64,000 nucleotides of DNA from Enterococcus sp. BWR-S5 (GTDB taxonomy: Bacteria; Bacillota; Bacilli; Lactobacillales; Enterococcaceae): positions 62,001 to 126,000 of the forward strand of contig NZ_JADOEQ010000008.1 of the NCBI RefSeq assembly GCF_016745255.1, written 5' to 3'. Made by a program: the position numbers and the translations under genes. Numbering within the stretch: the first letter of the stretch is position 1; each line of letters begins with the position of its first letter. Under the pieces are notes generated by a model. It was not told where the DNA came from. It saw nothing but the letters and a program-made list of their open reading frames with translations, and did no database searches. Below are positions 50,685 to 61,643 of this stretch, piece by piece.

Positions 50685-51785
50685 GTGTTCATGGAGCAAT
50701 TAGACTGGATCAGCTGGAAAAAAATGTCTGATAAAGCTAAGAAGTCTGTGTTTCAACAGGTTTTGCTTTATTATGTACATCCAATGATAGAAATCAGCGA
50801 CATCCGCTTGAAAGATTATGAATTATATGGAATAAAATGCCGAACCTTCGAACTAGAGCTAGATGGCGAAACATTTGTATTTATTCCCGGAAATCAAGAG
50901 GCAATTCTGGGCTGGGACCTTGGAACCGAAGGCTTAAGAAGTCATGAACTGCTTGGTTTTGACTTGTTGGAAACAGAGGAAAGAACCTTTAAAACAACGC
51001 TCAATCAAGAAACGCTGGGGGAAGCGGCAGATTGGATTGAAGCAGAAGATTCTTATGATTTTAGTTCTCTTGAGGGCATCAGTCTATACATCAACGATCA
51101 TACCAGCGAATTAAGGCGGATGAAAATCCCGGCAATGCTGGTTCAAAAATATGCACTACCGGCAGGAACTGAGATATTAGGAATCATGGACACAGTCACA
51201 GGGACCTTCAAAGGAGAAGTTGATAAGTTTCTTCCCTATGAAGAGGAAATTACAGCAGCTTTATTTCCACCCTTATCTGCTGTAGAAAGTATTTTTTGGG
51301 AATTTCCTAAGTCCGTTCATAAGCGAAACAGCTACTACTTAGAGTTTGTTCCGACGACTGATGCGTATTTGGTCTACTCTTCACGTGAACAGACACATAG
51401 CCAATTAAGAAAAAGAATTGGGCAGAAGGGCTTTACTCTTTTATCAGAGGACCAATGGGAATTTGCTGTGGGTGCAGGAACAAGAAGACTTTTTCGCTGG
51501 GGAAATGAGTTATTGCTGCCGCCCAAAGCCTCCGGTCGCCAGATTCTTGATAAAATAAATGGTCCTAATATGTTTGGTGTCGTCGTTGATACGCACCAAA
51601 ACAGGTATGAGCTGACAGACAACGAGCAGATCGTTAAGCTGGAACGACAACGACCTCAGCGATCGTTGATTGAGAATATGCTTCCGCTATCTACTTACTA
51701 TCAGACACGTCATACACTTTCTAAGGATCAGATACTAAGCCCTGATATCTATTTGTATAGAAAAGCAGTAATTGTCTCGCTTTGA
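50685..51785 (+). CDS. Uncharacterised 366-residue protein
   Basis: A cytosolic protein without signal peptide or membrane segments. It contains FVFIPGNQEAILGWDLGTEG near 68 and LLSEDQWEFAVGAGTRRLFRWGNE near 254. The second stretch resembles the formylglycine-generating-enzyme/SUMF1 fold (DQWEFAAGxGxRxxFPWG), so a distant C-type-lectin-like relative is possible. The frame is open from 50589, but GTG 50685, 10 nt after GAGGAGG, is the best start. Function unknown. Confidence 0.65.
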   Translation: MFMEQLDWISWKKMSDKAKKSVFQQVLLYYVHPMIEISDIRLKDYELYGIKCRTFELELDGETFVFIPGNQEAILGWDLGTEGLRSHELLGFDLLETEERTFKTTLNQETLGEAADWIEAEDSYDFSSLEGISLYINDHTSELRRMKIPAMLVQKYALPAGTEILGIMDTVTGTFKGEVDKFLPYEEEITAALFPPLSAVESIFWEFPKSVHKRNSYYLEFVPTTDAYLVYSSREQTHSQLRKRIGQKGFTLLSEDQWEFAVGAGTRRLFRWGNELLLPPKASGRQILDKINGPNMFGVVVDTHQNRYELTDNEQIVKLERQRPQRSLIENMLPLSTYYQTRHTLSKDQILSPDIYLYRKAVIVSL

Positions 51786-51797
51786 TGAAGTCAGTAG

Positions 51798-51826
51798 TTG
51801 ACATTCTCATGTATTTTCCTTATACT
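51798..51826 (+). promoter_or_regulatory. Promoter of the alaS T-box leader
   Basis: The consensus -35 box TTGACA (51798-51803) lies 17 nt before TATACT (51821-51826). The leader RNA would begin near 51833. Confidence 0.8.
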
Positions 51827-51879
51827 TTGAGAAGAAATCTAAAGGATATCTTTTTAATCTGATGTATTTACAGAAAGTT

Positions 51880-52060
51880 CTTTATTGCTGAGAGAAGAAC
51901 AATACAGGGTTGATTTGGCTCCCTTTAGCAAAACTTCAGCAGAAATGCTGACGCAACTCAGCGTTAACGAGCTTAAGAGGTAATGATAAACATCATTGCA
52001 ATCAAGGTGGTACCGCGAACAATCGTCCTTGACTGCGATGGTGTTTTTGTATGCTCTTTC
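51880..52060 (+). promoter_or_regulatory. T-box riboswitch controlling alaS
   Basis: The hallmark AAGGTGGTACCGCG (52005-52018) sits in an antiterminator helix closed by TCAAGG and CCTTGA (52003-52033). A Stem I region with GCTGAGAG precedes it; GCT at 51918-51920 is a possible Ala specifier. A weak ATCG/CGAT hairpin before GGTGTTTTT is the possible terminator. Uncharged tRNA(Ala) would be expected to allow read-through into alaS. Confidence 0.85.
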
Positions 52061-52197
52061 GGGATTACCGTAAGTATATTCAGAATTGGCGCTCTAGGTT
52101 TAACGAAAAAGGAGCCTGTCACTGTTTACGGAATCGTGGTCATTCAGAGCATCGCTGCAGCAAAAGAAATTAATTGAAGAAAGCAGGAATAGAAAAG

Positions 52198-54840
52198 ATG
52201 AAACAATTATCCAGTAGTCAAGTCCGTCAGATGTTTTTAGATTTTTTCAAGAGCAAAGGGCATTCAATTGAACCAAGTGCTTCACTTGTTCCAGTAAATG
52301 ATCCAACATTATTATGGATTAATTCAGGCGTAGCAACATTAAAAAAATATTTTGATGGTTCTGTTGTCCCTGAAAATCCAAGAATCACTAATGCACAGAA
52401 ATCAATTCGTACAAATGATATTGAGAACGTCGGAAAAACAGCGCGTCACCATACAATGTTTGAAATGATGGGGAATTTCTCGATTGGGGATTACTTCAAA
52501 AAAGAAGCAATCCATTGGGCATGGGAGTTTCTAACTTCACCGGAATGGATTGGTTTTGATCCGGAAAAACTATATGTGACTGTTTATCCAAAGGATACCG
52601 AAGCAAAAAAAATCTGGCGTGAAGAGATTGGTCTTTCAGATGAACACATTGTTGATGTAGAAGATAATTTCTGGGATATTGGTGCGGGACCTTGTGGACC
52701 TGACTCAGAAATTTTCTATGATCGTGGAGAAGCATTCTTAGATATTCCGGAGGATGATCCGGAGAACTTCCCTGGCGGAGAAAATGAGCGTTATCTGGAA
52801 ATCTGGAATCTGGTATTCTCAGAATTTAATCATCAGGCAGATGGCTCTTACGAACCGCTTCCTCATAAAAATATTGATACGGGAATGGGACTGGAAAGAA
52901 TGGTCTCTATCATTCAAGATGCACCAACTAACTTCGAGACAGATTTATTTATGCCAATCATCGGTGAAGTTGAAAAGTTAAGCAAACAAGTAAAATACGG
53001 AGAAAATCCTCAAACGGATATTTCCTTTAAAGTTATCGCAGATCATATCCGTGCATTGTCATTTGCGATTGGAGATGGTGCCGTACCTTCTAATGAAGGA
53101 CGCGGATATGTCCTTCGTCGTCTATTGCGTCGCGCAGTTATGCATGGCAAAAAGCTGGGAATCGATAAATCCTTCTTGTATGAACTGGTTCCTGTAGTTG
53201 GTGAAATCATGGTCAGCTATTATCCGGAAGTTCTGCAAAAGAAAGAATTTATTGAAAAAGTTGTTCATAATGAAGAGCAGCGTTTCCATGAAACAATCAA
53301 TGAAGGTCTGGAAATTTTAAATCAAGTGATTGAACAGGTCAAAGCTTCAGGGGAAGATACACTAAACGGAAAAGATATCTTCAAGCTGTACGACACGTAT
53401 GGATTCCCTGTAGAGTTAACTGAAGAAGTTGCTGAGGATGCAGGCTTAAAAGTGGATCATGCCGGCTTCGAAATAGAAATGAATGCTCAGCGTGAGCGTG
53501 CTCGTGCGGCCCGTAATACTGAATCTTCAATGGGAGTTCAATCTGCTGTTTTGACAGATATTAAGGTAGACAGTAAGTTTGTCGGCTATACAGAGCTGGC
53601 AGCTGAAAGTAAATTATTAATCATCTTACAGGATGAAGAGATTATTGATTCTGTCTCAGAGGGAACTGCTCAGGTCATTTTTGCTGAAACACCATTCTAT
53701 GCAGAAATGGGTGGACAGGTTGCTGACCATGGGACGATTGAAGCAGCAGATGGAACAGTAGTAGGGAATGTTGTAAATGTTGTGAAGGCTCCAAACGGAC
53801 AGTTCCTCCATACTGTTGAAGTAATCGGTTTGCTGACAGAAGGTAGCAGCTATCAGCTGAAGGTCAACGAAAAAATGCGTAATCGTATTTTGAAAAACCA
53901 TACAGCGACTCATTTGCTGCATCGTGCATTGAAGGACATCTTAGGCGATCATGCCAATCAGGCAGGATCACTTGTGGCACCTGGACACCTACGCTTTGAC
54001 TTCACACATTTTGGCCAAGTAACAGCGGAAGAATTGGTTCAGATGGAAGCCATTGTTAATGAAAAAATATGGGAAGCTATTCCTGTTGAAACAATTGAAA
54101 CGGATATTGATACAGCGAAAAATATGGGCGCCATGGCTCTGTTTGGTGAAAAGTATGGTAGAGAAGTCCGAGTAGTCAATATCGGTGGCTATTCTATCGA
54201 GCTTTGTGGTGGGACACATGTGAAAAATACCGAAGATATCGGTATCTTCAAAATTGTTTCTGAGTCAGGAATAGGGGCCGGTGTTCGCCGGATTGAAGCT
54301 GTGACAAGTAAAGAAGCCTATGAGCTGATGAACGAAGAAGAGAAGCAATTGAAAACAATTGCGGGAATCGTTAAATCTCCTCAGCTGAAGGAAGTTGTTT
54401 CTAAAACGGAGCAACTGCAACAGCAGCTTCGTCAATTACAAAGAGAAAACGAACAGCTGGCAGGAAAACTGGCAAACCAACAAGCAGGAGATATTTTCAA
54501 AGATATTAAGGAAGTTAACGGTCATAGCTACATTGCAGCGAAAGTAAATGTAAAGGATATGAACCAGCTTCGTCAGCTTGCCGATCAATGGAAGCAAAAA
54601 GAACTATCTGATATTTTAGTGTTGGCAACAGCTCAAGATGAAAAAGTTAGCTTATTGACAGCTATGTCATCAAAAGCGAATGAATCAGGTTTGAAGGCCG
54701 GAGATTTAATTAAAGTCATTGCACCAAAAGTAGGCGGCGGCGGTGGCGGTCGTCCTGATATGGCACAAGCCGGTGGTAAAAATCCAGCCGGAATTGCCGA
54801 TGCATTGGCAGAGGTTGGCGTTTGGCTTGAAAGCAAGTAG
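52198..54840 (+). CDS. alaS: Alanyl-tRNA synthetase
   Basis: It attaches alanine to tRNA(Ala). The 880 residues are the normal length. The class II core has [14 protein letters not shown] near 30 and [19 protein letters not shown] near 80-98. The editing domain has [11 protein letters not shown] with zinc-binding His residues near 567, and [13 protein letters not shown] near 670. The C-terminal glycine-rich segment is [16 protein letters not shown] chose ATG 52198 by family length; a TTG at 52174 is in frame. It lies behind a T-box leader. Confidence 0.97.
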   Translation: MKQLSSSQVRQMFLDFFKSKGHSIEPSASLVPVNDPTLLWINSGVATLKKYFDGSVVPENPRITNAQKSIRTNDIENVGKTARHHTMFEMMGNFSIGDYFKKEAIHWAWEFLTSPEWIGFDPEKLYVTVYPKDTEAKKIWREEIGLSDEHIVDVEDNFWDIGAGPCGPDSEIFYDRGEAFLDIPEDDPENFPGGENERYLEIWNLVFSEFNHQADGSYEPLPHKNIDTGMGLERMVSIIQDAPTNFETDLFMPIIGEVEKLSKQVKYGENPQTDISFKVIADHIRALSFAIGDGAVPSNEGRGYVLRRLLRRAVMHGKKLGIDKSFLYELVPVVGEIMVSYYPEVLQKKEFIEKVVHNEEQRFHETINEGLEILNQVIEQVKASGEDTLNGKDIFKLYDTYGFPVELTEEVAEDAGLKVDHAGFEIEMNAQRERARAARNTESSMGVQSAVLTDIKVDSKFVGYTELAAESKLLIILQDEEIIDSVSEGTAQVIFAETPFYAEMGGQVADHGTIEAADGTVVGNVVNVVKAPNGQFLHTVEVIGLLTEGSSYQLKVNEKMRNRILKNHTATHLLHRALKDILGDHANQAGSLVAPGHLRFDFTHFGQVTAEELVQMEAIVNEKIWEAIPVETIETDIDTAKNMGAMALFGEKYGREVRVVNIGGYSIELCGGTHVKNTEDIGIFKIVSESGIGAGVRRIEAVTSKEAYELMNEEEKQLKTIAGIVKSPQLKEVVSKTEQLQQQLRQLQRENEQLAGKLANQQAGDIFKDIKEVNGHSYIAAKVNVKDMNQLRQLADQWKQKELSDILVLATAQDEKVSLLTAMSSKANESGLKAGDLIKVIAPKVGGGGGGRPDMAQAGGKNPAGIADALAEVGVWLESK

Positions 54841-54874
54841 GTAATAGAAGACTAAATAATTTTAAATAACAAGA

Positions 54875-55000
54875 CGAGGTTGTGACAAAAGCGTCCAGCT
54901 CCGAGAAATAAGCCAAAGAATCCGAAAATAGCTTTCCATATTTTCGAGATTCTTTGGCTTATTTTTGAGAGAGTTGCTTTTGGAACACCGTTTATTGACT
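54875..55000 (+). repeat. Dispersed hairpin repeat, copy 3 (diverged)
   Basis: This copy shares GAGGTTG..ACAAAAG, GAGAAATAAG and CTTTTGGAACACCGTTTATT with the other two copies. Its stem sequence differs (AAGCCAAAGAATC with GATTCTTTGGCTT), yet pairs fully, so the structure is kept while the bases change. Confidence 0.8.
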
Positions 55001-55003
55001 TTT

Positions 55004-55044
55004 AAGAGATCAGGACATTTTGATGTTCCGGTCTCTTCTTTTTG
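55004..55044 (+). terminator. Terminator after alaS
   Basis: AAGAGATCAGGACA pairs with TGTTCCGGTCTCTT (two mismatches), then CTTTTTG. It lies directly after repeat copy 3. From 55045 to 55340 the sequence is A/T-rich, with two close GGGGAGGA motifs just before the adhesin start. Confidence 0.75.
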
Positions 55045-55340
55045 TGTGAAAAGGAACGCTTGGTTTCTTTGAAAGGCAACTGAAAAACTGCGTCTTGCAA
55101 CATTTATTTAGAAGGGCAGCAAGTTCTTTTATTTTTCAGTGTTTTGATTGATAAGGACATAATTTTAGAAAATGTTTGATGAAATGTAAAAATTATGAAA
55201 ATTACATGAAAGCGAAATGGATGATTTGTCATTGATTGCGACAAAAAAACAAGAATGTCTGTATTCAGAAGCAATATATTTCCAAAAAATTTATCTTTTT
55301 TGTAAAGTAAGGGGGAGGAATCATAGGGGAGGAATATCAA

Positions 55341-58300
55341 ATGAATAAAAAACTGATATACAGTCTAATGGCTGTACTTATTTTCCTGCAGTATCTGGCA
55401 CCTTTACCGGCTATTGCACAGGAATTGGTAAAAGCTGAGAATGAGCTGACATTATCAAGCCTAACGGTAGTCGGTGAAACAGAAAGCACAATTGATGTGA
55501 AGCTAGATGGTCGAGCAAACAATAGTCAAGATGCACCAGTGAACAAACAGCTAACTGTAGGAATAGCAGCGAAGCTAGTTGCACAAAGCAGTTCGACATC
55601 GGGAAGTGTAGTAGCTCCTGTTTCAGTAACGGAAAATGGTGTTCAGCTTGCTATTCCTGCCCAGACACAAGGAGATTTCAGTCTTACTTTTTCAATTGAT
55701 CGACAATCTGTAGGAGCGGATTCTTCTTTTATTTTAAATGGAGAAGGACAAACAGTTTCTACAACTCTTCCAATTCAAGAAGATACCAGCAGCTCCAGTT
55801 CAGAAGCTGTCCAAAGCAGTGATACACAGGATAGTAGTACAGTTATTGAGTCCAACAGCTCTTCACAAGAAAGCGAAGCGAGTACAGAACAGAGTACACA
55901 GAATTCCTCCTCAGTTCCGGAAAAGCAAGTAAGAGCAGAAGGCGGAACAGATATTCGAACTTATTTTGACGGTGGAAACGGTACAATCATTTCCGATGCC
56001 AAAGTAACTTATTATGACAGTGATGGGAATGAGCTGACTGGTTCAATCCCAGCCGATGCCAATGTTAATATTCATTATAGCTGGTCAATTCCGGAAGAAA
56101 TCCGTGATAAAATTCAGCCCAATGATTATTTTACCTTCCAGCTTCCTGATGAAGTAGTTGCTACTCCTCATAGTGGAGAGTTGAAAAATGCAGATGGAAC
56201 GGTTTACGGTACGTATACGGTAGATGAAAATGGAAAGGTTACAATGCTCTTTAATGAGAATGTAACGGATGAGTTTGATATTAACGGCAGCTTTGATTTC
56301 GATACGAAATTCAATCCAAACGTTATTACTACGCCGGGCGACAAGACAATTACTTTTCCGGCGGAAGACAATTTACCTCCAGTTGATGTTGTTGTCAAAC
56401 CAACAACCGATACCTCTATTTCAAAGGCCGGTAAAATGGATAAAACGCCAAATCCGGATAGCGTTACTTGGACGGTTGATATCAATCAAGCAATGAATGA
56501 GCTCGAAAATCCAACCGTAACAGAAACTTGGCCAAATGGGGTGACGTTAGATAAGGATTCAATAAAAGTATATAAATTGGTTATGAACCTAGATGGGACT
56601 GTTAAGTCTGTAGGAGAAGCATTAACGCCTGATCAGTATACTGTGGATGCCAACGGTAATGTGACGATTCTTGGAGATACCTCCGATGCCTATCGTGTAG
56701 AGTATGTGACAGATATCGATGATTCTACGATACCAAATGGCGGCGGTTCAGTTCCCTTAAAAAATCATGCGGACCTATCTGATGACAAAGACCCAACCAA
56801 AATTCCGGCTGAAGCAACGGTTACAGCGGACTATGGCAAGCTGTTGGAAAAAGACAGAAGTGGTTACGATTCAGCAAATCAGCAGTTTAGTTGGACGATT
56901 AAATACAATTATGGTGAAAAGGATATTGCTAAAGAGGATGCAGTTATTACAGACACAATGAGTGATAATATGGAACTTATCCAAGACTCATTAGTCATTT
57001 ATCCAATTACCTTTACTGCCGACGGGAAGGAAGTTCAACAAGATCCACTCCCTGCTTCTGCTTATACCATTGAACCAAATCCTAATGGACCTGGGTTTGT
57101 AATCAAGTTTGCAGATGGTATTGATGGGGCATACAAAATCACATATAAAACCCAAGTCAATGGAGTTGTTACAGGTACCACTCCAGTTGACAACAAAGTG
57201 ACTGTTGATGATGGTGAAAGTAGTACAGGTGGTGGTAATGCCACACAGCAAAATATCATTAAAACGATGCGCTCAGTTGACTATACGAATTCCACAGCTA
57301 CTTGGCGTTTAGTTATTAACAGAAATCATTATACAATGAATAATCTGACTGTTAAGGATGAATTTGATCCGGTTCCCGGTATGGCGTTGGCTCGACCTGA
57401 TGAAGGAGTAAGCGGCGGTTATGAACTGAAAATCACTTCCTCTTCTGGAAAGGTTTTGGAGCTGGGAAAAGATTATGAACTAGTTGTCAATAATTATGAC
57501 GGCAGCAGTGATTATGGTTTTGATATCAAATTTATTGGTGATTATGCTCAAACAACTGAATCATTTACAATCGATTATACAACCAAGTTTGATATAAGTG
57601 TGATTGACCCTCGTGATCCGGCTAAAGATCATTTCTATAATAAGGGAACTGCTTCATGGACCGATGAAAACAACGATCCGCATACTTCGACGGATGATAA
57701 GGATTTTGAACCTAAGCCGGAGTTTTCATATAATGCAGGTAAAAGCGGAGCATATAATGCACAATCAAAAACGATTACTTGGACCATTCAGACGAATCTC
57801 AGTCAAAATCAGTTGCATGATGCTACATTGACTGATCCGATTACAGGGAATCAAGAATATGTTCCTAATTCTCTGAAGATTTATTATGGTGTGACACATG
57901 CTGATGGTACAGTGACAAAGGAAAGTGACACACCGATTAACGATCAAATGGTTACGGTTAAACAGCCGAATGAAAATAATAATACATTATTCATTCAATT
58001 TCCAAATAATCAAAAAACCTATTATATTGAATTTGAAACATCATTGACAGATAAGGTGGTCAATGAAGCGAAGACTTATGAAAATACTGCAACTTATGTC
58101 AATGATGGTGTCAGCAGAGATATCGTCGGAGAAGTCTCAATTAAAAACGGAGGTTCTCATGTTCAGAAAAGCGGGAAGCAGGATCCGACTGATCCTAATT
58201 ATGTACTATGGGATGTAACAATCAATCCTAGTTTGTCTACGTTAAGCGATGTTGTTGTGACTGACAAACCATCTAATAATCAAATCGTCGATCAAGAGTC

Positions 58301-61300
58301 AGTGAAGCTATATGGAACGACGATTGCAGCTGATGGAACAGTAACTGTCGATCATAGCAAGGTGTTGATAGAAGGGGTCGATTACACGGTAGCAGTCACA
58401 ACGGATAACGCAACCGGAGACCAGGAGCTGAAAGTAACATTTTTAAATGAAATCAATACGGCCTATGTTATGGAATATCGGTCATTAATCAGCTCTTCGG
58501 CATCGGGAAGTACAGACAAGGTAAGTAACCAAGTATCGATTACCGGAACAGGATCCGAAGAGGTTGATGATAATGGCGACAGTGATGTGACAGTAGAAAT
58601 TGACCATAGTTCAGGTAGCGCATCAGGGACTAAGGGTAAGATTACTCTGGAAAAAATAACAGAGGATCAAGTAGTTATGCCGGGCGTACATTTTGAGCTT
58701 TGGAATTTGGACAAGACGCAATTGCTTCGTGAAGGTGATGTGGACGCAAGTGGCCATATTACGTTTGGTAATTTGAAATTAGGGCAATATCTGTTGATTG
58801 AAACCAGTACGTTGCCAGGCTATACGATTCCGGATGACCTTGTTTCCGGAAGAAAAATTACGATTTCTCAGGAAACCAGTAAAGAAGCTGCACAACCATT
58901 AGATGTGATTAATGAGACATCTAAAGTCTATTTAACAAAAACAGGACCGGATGGTACACTTTTGGCTGGGGCAGAGTTTCGATTAGAACAGAATTTCAAT
59001 GGTGTTTGGCAACCTGCTTCAGCAAATAGTACCTTTGTGACGAATGCACAGGGAATCTTAGAAATTGAAGGACTGCTGCCTGGTGAGTATCGCTTGATTG
59101 AGACTAAAGCACCTGCGGGCTACTTATTAGATGCAACACCAATCAACTTCCCTGTTTCAAAAAATGCGGAAAACCAAATACCTGAAGTTGATTTAGACAT
59201 GACAAACTATCAAGGCTCAGCAAAACTGTTGAAGGAATCCGTAGATGGACAGGTTTTGGCGAATGCTCAATTTAATGTCGTTGATGCTTCCGGAAAAGTA
59301 GTGAACGCAGCGCCGTTAGTCTCAGACAGTTCAGGAGTTGTGACGGCAAAAAATCTTGCTCCGGGCAATTACAAGTTTGTTGAAATTAAAGCACCAGGCG
59401 GGTACATTTTGAATCAACAGGAATACCCATTCACCATTGATTCTGAAGCATCTGGAGAGCCTGTGATAGTTGATGCGGGAACAGCGGTAAACTACCAAGG
59501 CGCTGCGGCTCTTGTGAAGACAGATAAGGATGGCACTGGCTTAAGTGGTGCGTCATTCGATGTGTATGATTCCAATGATGTAAAAATCAATCAAGCTCCG
59601 CTGACTTCCGGAGCCGATGGCACAGTCAAAATTGATAAGCTGGCACCGGGAACTTATTACTTCAAGGAAGCAGCAGCTCCTGATGGTTATATATTGAATA
59701 CGCAAACCTATTCATTTACGATTCCTGAAAGCAATAATGGCGAGCTTCCATTGGTTACTGTCGGTGAAGCAATAAACTACAAAGGCAGTGCCGAGCTGAC
59801 TAAGGTAAATGGTCAAGGAGAACACTTGGCTGGCGCAGAATTTTCTGTTTACGATGAAAATAATCAGCTGATAAAAGCAGGAATTACCTCCGATGCAGAT
59901 GGTAAGGTAAAGATTGATGAATTGGCACCTGGAAGATATTACTTCAAGGAAACAAAAGCACCCGTTGATGAAAACGGTCAGGATTATGTCATTAACGATT
60001 ATCCCGTGTTCTTCACCGTTCCTGAATCAGCAGATGGAGAACCGGAAGTACTGAATTTAGGCGAGTTCCAAAACTTCAAAGGAAAGATTTCCTTAACGAA
60101 AGAAGGAGAAGCGGCTCAAACAATCGCTGGTGCAGAATTTACGATATATCGGGCAAATGATCAAAATGAAGAGGTCGTTGAACGAGTAGTTACCGTTGAT
60201 AAGGATGGTCAAATCGACATCAGTAATCTGCGTCCCGGAAGCTATAAGATTGTAGAAACAAAAGCACCAATTGGCTACATCATCAATACACAGCCGATAT
60301 ACTTTGTGATTAACAGCGATTCAGAAACAGAGCCGGTGGTAGATCCGGTAACCGTGCCGAATTACCAAATTTCCATTGTTGCGTATAAACTGGACGGGGA
60401 TTCCAATGCCCCCGATAGAGGACTTGCCGGTGCAGAGTTCGTTGTCTTGAATGAAGATGGTTCACCTTTAGATGAAACACAGCAAATTTACGACGCGAAT
60501 GGCAACGAAATTACTGAAAGTAACAAATTAACATCCGATGAAAACGGAAGAGTTTATGCTTCTGGGACTGCGGCTGGCACCTTCCAGTTAGTGGAAACGA
60601 AAGCACCGGATGGCTATATCCTAGATACAACGCCAATTTTCTTTACAGTAGAAAATCAAGCCGGTAAACCTGAAAGTATTGAGATACCTTTAGGGGACAT
60701 CAATAACTACAAGGGAAAATTCGCTATCAAGAAAGTGAACGAGGATGGCAAGCTATTGACTGGCGGTATTTTCCATATTGAAAATCAAGCCGGTGAAAAA
60801 CAGACAGTAACGGATATAATGGGTAACTCAGTGACTGAGCTTTCTGCAAATGAAAAGGGCTTAATTGCAGGCGGAGGATTGGCACCGGGAACTTACACGC
60901 TTGTAGAGGATGAAGCACCTGACGGTTACATGGTAAACACAGAGCCATTGTCATTTACGATTAGTAAAGAAATAACTGGAAAACCGACAACAGAGAATGG
61001 CGGACTGTTCAATGGTCAGTTTGTCAACTACACCGGTAAGGCACAGTTGTTGAAAGTTGATGACAATAATCAAACCTTATCCGGAGCTGAATTCATGCTG
61101 TATGACAACACCGGTAAAGAAATGAAGAGCTATGTATCAGATGCTGAAGGGAAAGTGGTTCTTAATAACCTAACACCTGGCAGCTATGAATTAAAAGAAA
61201 TCAACGCGCCAAGTGGTTATCAGTTAAGCGATAAAGTAGTTTCCTTTACTGTATCAAATGAAGCTGCAGGTAAGCCAACTCAAATTGACTTAGGCAGCTA

Positions 61301-61478
61301 CGTGAATGATAAGATTCCTGAAACACCACAAACGCCGAAAACACCAACACGGAAGCCAGGTGGAAGACTGGCCAACTTGAACTCACTGGTTAATAATTTG
61401 TGGGTATACGCTGGAATTGTCGTTGTATTAGTTGCTTCGGGTATACTTATTAAGCGGCAAAGAAAGACTGAAAAATAA
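55341..61478 (+). CDS. Giant SpaA/Cna-B-repeat surface adhesin without LPXTG motif
   Basis: A 2045-residue surface protein. The signal peptide (about 1-26) ends in AIAQE, and a Ser-rich linker covers about 140-200. A first beta-sandwich and about five Cna/SdrC-like adhesin domains fill about 200-1095, with repeated WTVDI-type strands. Nine SpaA/Cna-B domains lie about 1098-1990, many with ETKAPxGY and an early Lys suited to isopeptide bonds. The C-terminus has a membrane helix (about 2018-2037) and RQRKTEK tail. No LPXTG precedes the helix; the sequence is TPTRKPGGRLANLNSL. GGGGAGGA precedes the ATG. Confidence 0.88.
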   Translation: MNKKLIYSLMAVLIFLQYLAPLPAIAQELVKAENELTLSSLTVVGETESTIDVKLDGRANNSQDAPVNKQLTVGIAAKLVAQSSSTSGSVVAPVSVTENGVQLAIPAQTQGDFSLTFSIDRQSVGADSSFILNGEGQTVSTTLPIQEDTSSSSSEAVQSSDTQDSSTVIESNSSSQESEASTEQSTQNSSSVPEKQVRAEGGTDIRTYFDGGNGTIISDAKVTYYDSDGNELTGSIPADANVNIHYSWSIPEEIRDKIQPNDYFTFQLPDEVVATPHSGELKNADGTVYGTYTVDENGKVTMLFNENVTDEFDINGSFDFDTKFNPNVITTPGDKTITFPAEDNLPPVDVVVKPTTDTSISKAGKMDKTPNPDSVTWTVDINQAMNELENPTVTETWPNGVTLDKDSIKVYKLVMNLDGTVKSVGEALTPDQYTVDANGNVTILGDTSDAYRVEYVTDIDDSTIPNGGGSVPLKNHADLSDDKDPTKIPAEATVTADYGKLLEKDRSGYDSANQQFSWTIKYNYGEKDIAKEDAVITDTMSDNMELIQDSLVIYPITFTADGKEVQQDPLPASAYTIEPNPNGPGFVIKFADGIDGAYKITYKTQVNGVVTGTTPVDNKVTVDDGESSTGGGNATQQNIIKTMRSVDYTNSTATWRLVINRNHYTMNNLTVKDEFDPVPGMALARPDEGVSGGYELKITSSSGKVLELGKDYELVVNNYDGSSDYGFDIKFIGDYAQTTESFTIDYTTKFDISVIDPRDPAKDHFYNKGTASWTDENNDPHTSTDDKDFEPKPEFSYNAGKSGAYNAQSKTITWTIQTNLSQNQLHDATLTDPITGNQEYVPNSLKIYYGVTHADGTVTKESDTPINDQMVTVKQPNENNNTLFIQFPNNQKTYYIEFETSLTDKVVNEAKTYENTATYVNDGVSRDIVGEVSIKNGGSHVQKSGKQDPTDPNYVLWDVTINPSLSTLSDVVVTDKPSNNQIVDQESVKLYGTTIAADGTVTVDHSKVLIEGVDYTVAVTTDNATGDQELKVTFLNEINTAYVMEYRSLISSSASGSTDKVSNQVSITGTGSEEVDDNGDSDVTVEIDHSSGSASGTKGKITLEKITEDQVVMPGVHFELWNLDKTQLLREGDVDASGHITFGNLKLGQYLLIETSTLPGYTIPDDLVSGRKITISQETSKEAAQPLDVINETSKVYLTKTGPDGTLLAGAEFRLEQNFNGVWQPASANSTFVTNAQGILEIEGLLPGEYRLIETKAPAGYLLDATPINFPVSKNAENQIPEVDLDMTNYQGSAKLLKESVDGQVLANAQFNVVDASGKVVNAAPLVSDSSGVVTAKNLAPGNYKFVEIKAPGGYILNQQEYPFTIDSEASGEPVIVDAGTAVNYQGAAALVKTDKDGTGLSGASFDVYDSNDVKINQAPLTSGADGTVKIDKLAPGTYYFKEAAAPDGYILNTQTYSFTIPESNNGELPLVTVGEAINYKGSAELTKVNGQGEHLAGAEFSVYDENNQLIKAGITSDADGKVKIDELAPGRYYFKETKAPVDENGQDYVINDYPVFFTVPESADGEPEVLNLGEFQNFKGKISLTKEGEAAQTIAGAEFTIYRANDQNEEVVERVVTVDKDGQIDISNLRPGSYKIVETKAPIGYIINTQPIYFVINSDSETEPVVDPVTVPNYQISIVAYKLDGDSNAPDRGLAGAEFVVLNEDGSPLDETQQIYDANGNEITESNKLTSDENGRVYASGTAAGTFQLVETKAPDGYILDTTPIFFTVENQAGKPESIEIPLGDINNYKGKFAIKKVNEDGKLLTGGIFHIENQAGEKQTVTDIMGNSVTELSANEKGLIAGGGLAPGTYTLVEDEAPDGYMVNTEPLSFTISKEITGKPTTENGGLFNGQFVNYTGKAQLLKVDDNNQTLSGAEFMLYDNTGKEMKSYVSDAEGKVVLNNLTPGSYELKEINAPSGYQLSDKVVSFTVSNEAAGKPTQIDLGSYVNDKIPETPQTPKTPTRKPGGRLANLNSLVNNLWVYAGIVVVLVASGILIKRQRKTEK

Positions 61479-61532
61479 GAAAATAGATACAGTATTAGCA
61501 ATCGGTCAGTAATAATAGACTGAGTGATAAAG

Positions 61533-61569
61533 TGAGCGTGAGGCAAAAGAGGCCTCACGCTCATTTTTT
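61533..61569 (+). terminator. Terminator of the adhesin gene
   Basis: TGAGCGTGAGGC and GCCTCACGCTCA form a perfect 12-bp G/C-rich stem followed by six T. Confidence 0.9.
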
Positions 61570-61594
61570 ATAGATAAGAAAGCCCGCAGAATAT

Positions 61595-61622
61595 TTTACT
61601 TACTATTTTTGAATGTTATAAT
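61595..61622 (+). promoter_or_regulatory. Promoter of trmK and downstream genes
   Basis: TTTACT (61595-61600) lies 16 nt before the consensus TATAAT (61617-61622). Transcription would start near 61629, leaving a short leader that contains GTGGAGG, which supports the trmK start at 61644. Confidence 0.75.
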
Positions 61623-61643
61623 ATGCAGTGGAGGAATCAAGAC

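Noticed and set aside
51983-52177. 64-codon ORF upstream of alaS
   Set aside because: It runs through the T-box and its terminator region and is explained by that RNA element.
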